In this document: one piece after another, positions 53,701-59,736 of the stretch
Layout of the letters: each line of letters begins with the position of its first letter
Numbering within the stretch: the first letter of the stretch is position 1
Assembly (NCBI RefSeq): GCF_003075435.1
Contig: NZ_QCZJ01000033.1
Location: forward strand, 1 to 59,736
DNA length: 59,736 bases
Reading direction: 5' to 3'
Source: Terrimonas sp.
GTDB lineage: Bacteria > Bacteroidota > Bacteroidia > Chitinophagales > Chitinophagaceae
Position numbers and translations under genes: made by a program
Notes under the pieces: model-generated
Seen by the model: only the letters and a program-made list of their open reading frames with translations
Databases searched by the model: none
Told to the model about the DNA's origin: nothing

Positions 53701-55077
53701 AACAGTCAATTAGTAGATACGCAATTAATCTCAAAATATGCTTTACACTATCTTAAAACTTATTTCGAAAAAGTGGATGTGCAAAAAGGAGAAGTAACTG
53801 CCATTTTTAGAAAAATTTATGCTATTCAACCACAGAATTTCGATGGGAAAAAAGACAGGAACAAACATTCACATCATGCAAAAGATGCAACCGTTTTGAC
53901 CTTAATTCCGCAAGCAGCCAAGCGGGAAGAAATGCTGAAAGCGTATTTTGAAGATTTGGAACAAGGCAGAAACTTCCAAACATTAAAACCATTTCCTGCA
54001 TTCAATGTCAGTTCTATTTTTGAAATTGATGATAATGTACTTATTAATAGCCTGAACAATATTCAGTTCCTTTCCAGGGCAAAAAGAGTGATTCGCAAAA
54101 GAGGAAAGATTCAATTTATAGAAGACACCGATAAGGTGAAAATAGCAACCGGCGATAGCATCCGTGGGCAATTGCATCAGGAAACATTCTACGGGGCAAT
54201 GAAACCTGCCAAACTTGACGAAAATGGAAGAATGCAAAAAGATGAAAACGGTAATTTTATGCAGGAAGACAAGTTGAAGTTTACCATCCGTGTACCATTT
54301 CAATACAAATCGAAACCTGATGCACCTGGGTTTAAAACTTGGGAAGAAATCGAAAAACAAGTTGTTGATAATGGATTGAAAGCCCAAATAAAAAAGCAAA
54401 TTGATAAAGCTGGAGGTTTGAAAGAAGCCTTTGAAGCAGGTATTCATTTATTAGATAAAAACGGTGATCCTCATGGTAGCAAAATTCGCCATATCCGTGT
54501 GTGGGCAAGCGTTTCCGAACCATTGCAAATCAAGAAGCAAACCTATCTTTCTTCAAAAGTATACAAGCAACATTATTACGCTGCAAATGCAACCAACAGT
54601 TATTTTGCATTGTATCAGGATAAAGAAAAAACGAAAAAAGATTTTGATTTCAGAAACCTAATGGAGGTAGCACAGGCACTTTCGGTAGAGAATATTGAAA
54701 CCGAGAATGATTTATTTACGCCATTTATTTCCATCAAGAAAGGAAAAACAGAGAAGCAATTAGATTTAAAATACATTTTAACACCTGGGGCAAGGGTAAT
54801 TTTTGTAAAAGACGAAGAAATAAGGGAAGATCTAAGCCATGCTGATATTTTTAATCGACTTTATGTATATACTAATTTTGAAAAGGACGGAAGATTGAAT
54901 TTTAAATATCACTTAGAAGCAAGAAATAAAATAGAGGAAAAGTATTTAGAATCAGAAATTGATTGGGAAAATCCAAAACCAACATTGAGGTTTAGCTATA
55001 GCAAATATGATTTTTTAGTTGAAGGTGAAGAATATGATTTCGTGGTTAATATGGACGGTACAATTCAATGGAAATAG
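50743..55077 (+). CDS. CRISPR-associated endonuclease Cas9, type II-C
   Basis: 1,444 residues from the ATG at 50743, giving MSKILGLDLGTNSVGW; a TTG 12 codons upstream falls in the tracrRNA anti-repeat and is rejected. RuvC-I has D8. The Arg-rich bridge helix (ERTKKRSTRRLYQSRKYRLW) follows, then a long REC lobe. RuvC-II has E741 in VVVEVARQLS. The HNH domain has EHTLPRS with H875 and FDNSLANKTV with the metal-site Asn. RuvC-III reads HSHHAKDA, with H1044/H1045 and D1048. All catalytic residues are present. It is on the large side for II-C, as is usual in Bacteroidota. The gene is markedly AT-rich compared with mutL and cas1. It uses crRNA plus tracrRNA to cleave foreign DNA. Confidence 0.97.
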   Translation: MSKILGLDLGTNSVGWSIRNTQLPDNQIEKAGVITYTKGVGNSKTGEYSYAAERTKKRSTRRLYQSRKYRLWATLDVLIKEGYCPLSLDGLNKWRHYSKEEARKNKNAGRVYPKDQILFEQWIKMDFDGDGIPNYKSPYQLRRNLVEEKFDFSKEANRYRLGRALYHIAQRRGFKSSRKGSDDVKENTEGADIDLQYSEKKKNKELVTQFQKYPQAKTIGSLFAYLEDDGVRIRENMAQYAIRENFKEEINEIFKFQNISLDSDLYKGLVETGKNKNDGAIFYKRPLRSQKGLIGLCTLEQETRIDPKTNKSFQVGKYRAPISHPSFELFRAWQFLNNIKFKEENNKNSIWKPISLELKVEILNEKFFRKSKAYFPFSEIADFIKKKGYKWILNYKSKQTVTACPVSARLKDIFGDDYLDIKIEKVPSPKENKSHYDIYDIWHVLFSFEDQEFVSAFALEKLKLDEEKTKQFVYAWNALPVGYGMLSINAIDKINRFLFKGLQYTESVLLANLPSLVGEELWSKSEALFIQNIGDVIKENRDEKHIIQIINGLVAKYKNLDQKFGFKNEGYILDESDVQDITDAIIDHYGESVWLSKTKEEADMTFLTVKDCYQSFFKTKELERVDIDGERYFLITSNGKNYYKADSGFYKQPKLKDTLAEYASKTLKIDVLKLKKIYHHSDISIYPPAMPDENGEVKMGSPKTGSFKNPMAMRTLQELKKLLNYLIETNQIDSDTRVVVEVARQLSDSNKRWAIEAWQRQREAENMEFAAAIDELVKQEKVSADSKKEADIDKMRLWYEQNKEESVPEISEVKKEIKGIRWNENKKQSYKDITAKKTDIEKYRLWREQKCICIYTGKIISISDLFNTNVIDFEHTLPRSKSFDNSLANKTVAFMQFNRTVKKNKIPSQLPEKDYELVLENIKPWEEKIERIKQQIDFWQTKSKKAADKQWKDEAIRQKHLWKMELEYWSSKVERFKVQEITSGFKNSQLVDTQLISKYALHYLKTYFEKVDVQKGEVTAIFRKIYAIQPQNFDGKKDRNKHSHHAKDATVLTLIPQAAKREEMLKAYFEDLEQGRNFQTLKPFPAFNVSSIFEIDDNVLINSLNNIQFLSRAKRVIRKRGKIQFIEDTDKVKIATGDSIRGQLHQETFYGAMKPAKLDENGRMQKDENGNFMQEDKLKFTIRVPFQYKSKPDAPGFKTWEEIEKQVVDNGLKAQIKKQIDKAGGLKEAFEAGIHLLDKNGDPHGSKIRHIRVWASVSEPLQIKKQTYLSSKVYKQHYYAANATNSYFALYQDKEKTKKDFDFRNLMEVAQALSVENIETENDLFTPFISIKKGKTEKQLDLKYILTPGARVIFVKDEEIREDLSHADIFNRLYVYTNFEKDGRLNFKYHLEARNKIEEKYLESEIDWENPKPTLRFSYSKYDFLVEGEEYDFVVNMDGTIQWK

Positions 55078-55078
55078 T

Positions 55079-55230
55079 ATGATCAAATGAACTCTTTACT
55101 TCACCAATCCTGCTTTTCTTAAAACCAATAACAATCCGTGATTATTGAGATGTAGGACAGCGGCGAAACCAAATCGGCGCTGACTGAAGATATAGGATTA
55201 TTGATTGGTCGCATAGGCAATATATCACCA
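55079..55230 (+). pseudogene. Decayed 5' fragment of a second cas1
   Basis: It starts with ATG one base after the cas9 stop and follows the first ~50 codons of the intact cas1 at 56069: MIK-stop-TLYFTNPAFLKT against MIKRTLYFGNPAYLKT, and then ATTGAGATG-TAGGACAG against ATTGAGATGCAGGACAG. It has a stop in place of R4, frame-shifting indels and a further TAG. Identity is roughly 70-90% along its length. Many differences are at third codon positions, which indicates divergence as a working gene before decay, not a recent duplication. The ancestral order was probably cas9 followed at once by this cas1. Confidence 0.85.
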
Positions 55231-55269
55231 TATAAAAATTCGATGAACAACTAAAAAACCATCTTTGTT

Positions 55270-55470
55270 ATGGCTAAATCTAAAAGCTCATACTCTAACT
55301 ATAGAATCAAACAATTTTCATCTTTTGAAGAAATGGATGAGGACAAAGCCAAACAAATGGCAGTAATTCTCCCAGTTGAGCATCTAAAAAACACTACGAA
55401 ACTTATAAAAAATATATATGACGAAAAGCTTAAACAACCCATGAGCAAGCGAATAAAATTTAAGAAATAA
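55270..55470 (+). CDS. Small protein paired with a nucleotidyltransferase
   Basis: 66 residues, charged and helical, with SSFEEMDEDKAKQMAVILPVEHLKNTTKLIKNIYDEKL, a pattern seen in small Bacteroidota proteins encoded just before nucleotidyltransferases. Its stop overlaps the next start by one base (TAATG), so the two are a unit. It could be the antitoxin or partner of a toxin-antitoxin-like pair. It lies between the cas1 remnant and the intact cas1. Function is not known. Confidence 0.7.
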   Translation: MAKSKSSYSNYRIKQFSSFEEMDEDKAKQMAVILPVEHLKNTTKLIKNIYDEKLKQPMSKRIKFKK

Positions 55471-55949
55471 TGAATATTCTCATAGAAGAACACCAGGAAT
55501 TATTATTATGTTTAGCCAAACATAGGGTTGATTTTATGGTGGTAGGTGGCTATGCTGTCATATATTATGGTTATGAACGAATTACAGGAGATCTGGATAT
55601 TTGGCTGAAATCGAGCAATGCCAATAAAGAAAGATTAGCAAATGCGTTAATTGATTTTGGCATAGAGAAAACAGATATAGCATCACTCCATGGTATGGAT
55701 TTCAACAACCCATTATCTGTATTCTGCATTGGAGAAAAGCCACGCAGAACTGATTTTCATACTTTAATCGACAACCTAAAGTTTGAGGAAATAATAAACT
55801 ATGTAAATTATTTTCCGTTGAAGAATAAAAACATTCCTGTAATACACTATAATCATTTGATCCTGTCAAAGCTAACCACCGGCAGAATGAAAGACAAAGC
55901 TGATATAGAAGAGCTGGAAAGAATCAATAAATACAGAAAAAAACAATAA
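55470..55949 (+). CDS. MNT/AbiEii-like nucleotidyltransferase
   Basis: 159 residues. The nucleotidyltransferase signature is VVGGYAVIYYGYERITGDLDIWL (about 24-46): the GG motif followed by DLD, whose two Asp bind metal. A third acidic position is likely in RRTDFHTL (about 91-98). The size and motif fit minimal nucleotidyltransferases of toxin-antitoxin or abortive-infection pairs (MNT, AbiEii, DUF6036-type). With the 66-aa gene it forms a coupled two-gene module within the cas operon. Such a module may be a passenger, or may add an abortive defence layer; neither can be decided here. Confidence 0.8.
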   Translation: MNILIEEHQELLLCLAKHRVDFMVVGGYAVIYYGYERITGDLDIWLKSSNANKERLANALIDFGIEKTDIASLHGMDFNNPLSVFCIGEKPRRTDFHTLIDNLKFEEIINYVNYFPLKNKNIPVIHYNHLILSKLTTGRMKDKADIEELERINKYRKKQ

Positions 55950-56068
55950 ATTAGAATACTTTGAGTTACTGATAAATATTTACTCTCCGGCAATACCCCT
56001 TAGAAGACTGCACAGCTAACCCCGGCAATGTAAAGCATACAATCCATTTACTATAAACCCTGCTTCCC

Positions 56069-57452
<1,384 letters not shown>

Positions 57453-57463
57453 AGCGCTTCAAA

Positions 57464-57515
57464 AAACCTATAAAGCTTGCAGCCTGCTATACAGCCCTGC
57501 AAACCTTATAGGTTT
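57464..57515. repeat. Palindromic repeat behind cas2
   Basis: AAACCTATAA (57464-57473) is perfectly inverted as TTATAGGTTT (57506-57515), with CTTGCAG...CTGCAAA inside. The same element occurs at 31193-31246 in a glycan locus, and half of it in the cas1-cas2 gap. It may also act as a terminator-like stem for the cas operon, although no T-tract follows directly. Between it and the array (57516-57625) nothing else was recognised. Confidence 0.6.
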
Positions 57516-57625
57516 ATCAAGCAGCTTTTTGGAAGGCCAGGATTGAAAAAATCGAAGTTAAAACCATTTTTCCCATCCCGGAAATCCGTTGAAACAGTTC
57601 AGAAACAAGCACTTACCAAATTTCT

Positions 57626-59593
57626 GTTGTAAAAGAACTAAGCTACTTAATAATTTGAAAGCAATTCACAACGATTGGTAAATGGCATAATCCCAGCTCA
57701 CAGTTGTAAAAGAACTAAGCTACTTAATAATTTGAAAGCAATTCACAACGGTACGCCTTTTACATTAACAGATCCTAAGTTGTAAAAGAACTAAGCTACT
57801 TAATAATTTGAAAGCAATTCACAACAAGTAGGATATTGCATTCTTTACTGATTGAGTTGTAAAAGAACTAAGCTACTTAATAATTTGAAAGCAATTCACA
57901 ACGGTACGCGCTTATATAAAACCTAAACGCAGTTGTAAAAGAACTAAGCTACTTAATAATTTGAAAGCAATTCACAACAGTGAGTATGACTTAACGGCAA
58001 CCGGCGGCGTTGTAAAAGAACTAAGCTACTTAATAATTTGAAAGCAATTCACAACTATGATGATGAAAACCTGAATGAAACAGGGTTGTAAAAGAACTAA
58101 GCTACTTAATAATTTGAAAGCAATTCACAACTGGATGATAGTGGCTCTTACTACTTACTTGGTTGTAAAAGAACTAAGCTACTTAATAATTTGAAAGCAA
58201 TTCACAACAGCTATCCCTAGCCATGCATTACTATTTCAGTTGTAAAAGAACTAAGCTACTTAATAATTTGAAAGCAATTCACAACAACGTAGATAATATG
58301 TTTGACATTAAAAAGGTTGTAAAAGAACTAAGCTACTTAATAATTTGAAAGCAATTCACAACCTGTTATTGTATGAATCGTTAATGTCAGGGGTTGTAAA
58401 AGAACTAAGCTACTTAATAATTTGAAAGCAATTCACAACTCTTTAGCTTTCATCTTTAAAAGAAAAAATGTTGTAAAAGAACTAAGCTACTTAATAATTT
58501 GAAAGCAATTCACAACTCATAGGTTAGCATTGTTAAAACTTGTTGTGTTGTAAAAGAACTAAGCTACTTAATAATTTGAAAGCAATTCACAACTTCACGG
58601 TGACGATGCGGCAACGCCAACCCCGTTGTAAAAGAACTAAGCTACTTAATAATTTGAAAGCAATTCACAACCCCCCTGTTGTTGACTTGGAGCAAACCGA
58701 AGTTGTAAAAGAACTAAGCTACTTAATAATTTGAAAGCAATTCACAACAACACCGAAGCCCGCGTAATGGCTTTCCTTGTTGTAAAAGAACTAAGCTACT
58801 TAATAATTTGAAAGCAATTCACAACCATTACCTGTTGAACGGTCGCGAAGCAACGGTTGTAAAAGAACTAAGCTACTTAATAATTTGAAAGCAATTCACA
58901 ACCAGATTCAAGACGGGTTAAAGCGTCGATTTGTTGTAAAAGAACTAAGCTACTTAATAATTTGAAAGCAATTCACAACCCTAGTGATTCAAGATACATT
59001 AACGCGTCGGTTGTAAAAGAACTAAGCTACTTAATAATTTGAAAGCAATTCACAACAAATTGCCTGATGGATGGTTATGGGCTAAAGTTGTAAAAGAACT
59101 AAGCTACTTAATAATTTGAAAGCAATTCACAACATGGCAGCTGGGAAGCTGCTGAACATGCGGTTGTAAAAGAACTAAGCTACTTAATAATTTGAAAGCA
59201 ATTCACAACTCCTACGGCTTACAGTAGTGCATCATATAGTTGTAAAAGAACTAAGCTACTTAATAATTTGAAAGCAATTCACAACTTGTTTCAATTGGGT
59301 TTTACAAAAACATCAGTTGTAAAAGAACTAAGCTACTTAATAATTTGAAAGCAATTCACAACGTTAACAGGATAGCAAGTCAGGCGGTCGAGGTTGTAAA
59401 AGAACTAAGCTACTTAATAATTTGAAAGCAATTCACAACTATACCCGCATGAATCGTAAGCGAGATGCCGTTGTAAAAGAACTAAGCTACTTAATAATTT
59501 GAAAGCAATTCACAACTAATGGGCAAGGGTAAGATGACGATAGAATGTTGTAAAAGAACTAAGCTACTTAATAATTTGAAAGCAATTCACAAC
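57626..59593 (-). CRISPR. Type II-C CRISPR array, 26 repeats and 25 spacers
   Basis: A 47-bp repeat occurs 26 times without a visible change. On the plus strand it runs from GTTGTAAAAGAACTAAGC to AAAGCAATTCACAAC. Spacers are 30 bp, except five of 29 (numbers 2, 4, 6, 20, 21 from the left) and one of 31 (number 13). The tracrRNA anti-repeat pairs with GTTGTGAATTGCTTTC, so crRNAs are made from the minus strand, right to left, and the leader end should be at the right. With no degenerate end repeat, repeat decay cannot confirm polarity. Spacers 2 and 4 share their first seven plus-strand bases, GGTACGC. No spacer was found to match the rest of the window by eye. Confidence 0.98.
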
Positions 59594-59609
59594 TTCCGCT
59601 TCTCAGAGT

Positions 59610-59736
59610 TGTATATTCCTGCACATGCTGACCCACTATTCCTGCACATGCTGACCCATCATTCCTGATCATGTTGACCCACTCTGATTAGGGATGGTCA
59701 TGTATTGTCAAAGTACATTCTTGCATGTTGACCCAC
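59610..59736. mobile_element. Probable end of an IS element (IS21-like terminal repeats), cut by the window edge
   Basis: Four direct copies of a ~22-bp unit with core ATTCCTG..CATG(C/T)TGACCCA occur at 59615-59636, 59638-59659, 59661-59682 and, slightly shorter, 59717-59736. Repeated transposase-binding sites near a TG terminus are a feature of IS21-family ends, and TGTATATTCC at 59610 could be the tip. No transposase gene is within the window, so the family is a guess. It begins about 16 bp from the last CRISPR repeat. Confidence 0.5.

Noticed and set aside
58540-58734. 64-codon frame inside the CRISPR array
   Set aside because: It is made of translated repeats and spacers only.
57626-59593. 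Plus-strand transcription of the array, in line with the cas genes
   Set aside because: The tracrRNA at 50648-50715 pairs with the minus-strand repeat 5' end, and no matching anti-repeat for the opposite orientation was found.

Overview
The window looks like a chromosomal segment of a plant- or soil-associated member of the Bacteroidota, probably close to the Chitinophagaceae. The signs are two SusC/SusD pairs, many secreted glycosidases, a sensor with a Reg_prop/Y_Y_Y propeller, promoter elements of the TAnnTTTG type, and a type II-C CRISPR locus with a 47-nt repeat. No rRNA or tRNA gene was seen.

Layout. 0.4-4.7 kb: an ECF sigma factor coupled to a membrane/barrel protein, an alpha/beta hydrolase and a small secreted protein. 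4.7-18.4 kb: a fructan-type utilisation locus (FGGY kinase, sugar porter, two GH32-clan enzymes, SusD, SusC) on the minus strand, with a divergent GntR/LacI-type regulator. 18.5-19.6 kb: a TetX-like FAD monooxygenase. 19.9-44.7 kb: a large locus for arabinose-rich plant glycans (three GH43-type enzymes, GH5-like, KdgF-like cupin, aldose epimerase, LacI regulator, GH127, a DUF4964/4965-type protein, GH2, DUF3823 lipoprotein, SusD, SusC) with a divergent sensor kinase and response regulator. 45-50.3 kb: a GH3/beta-lactamase fusion and mutL. 50.4-59.6 kb: the CRISPR-Cas locus. The last ~130 bp carry four copies of a short direct repeat that look like the end of an insertion sequence.

The CRISPR locus is the most interesting part. 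cas9 (1,444 aa), cas1, cas2 and 26 identical repeats with 25 spacers are present. A tracrRNA can be read on the minus strand against the cas9 leader; its anti-repeat shows that the array is transcribed on the minus strand, towards cas2. About 200 bp further from cas9, also on the minus strand, lies a solitary 15-16 nt piece of the repeat. It is exactly the part that pairs with the tracrRNA, and it is followed at once by its own terminator. The 12 nt just before it, in the position of a guide seed, are identical to a 12-nt stretch of DNA upstream of cas9. This is the architecture expected of a self-directed, cleavage-deficient autoregulatory guide, comparable to Francisella scaRNA or S. pyogenes tracr-L but built from a crRNA-like RNA in a II-C system.

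The cas operon also holds a decayed 5' fragment of a different cas1 directly behind cas9, then a two-gene nucleotidyltransferase (toxin-antitoxin-like) module, then the intact cas1. This suggests that the adaptation genes were replaced by recombination. The putative IS end begins about 16 bp from the last repeat, where the array leader should be.

Several families of palindromic intergenic repeats are scattered through the window, and some bracket GH43 genes.
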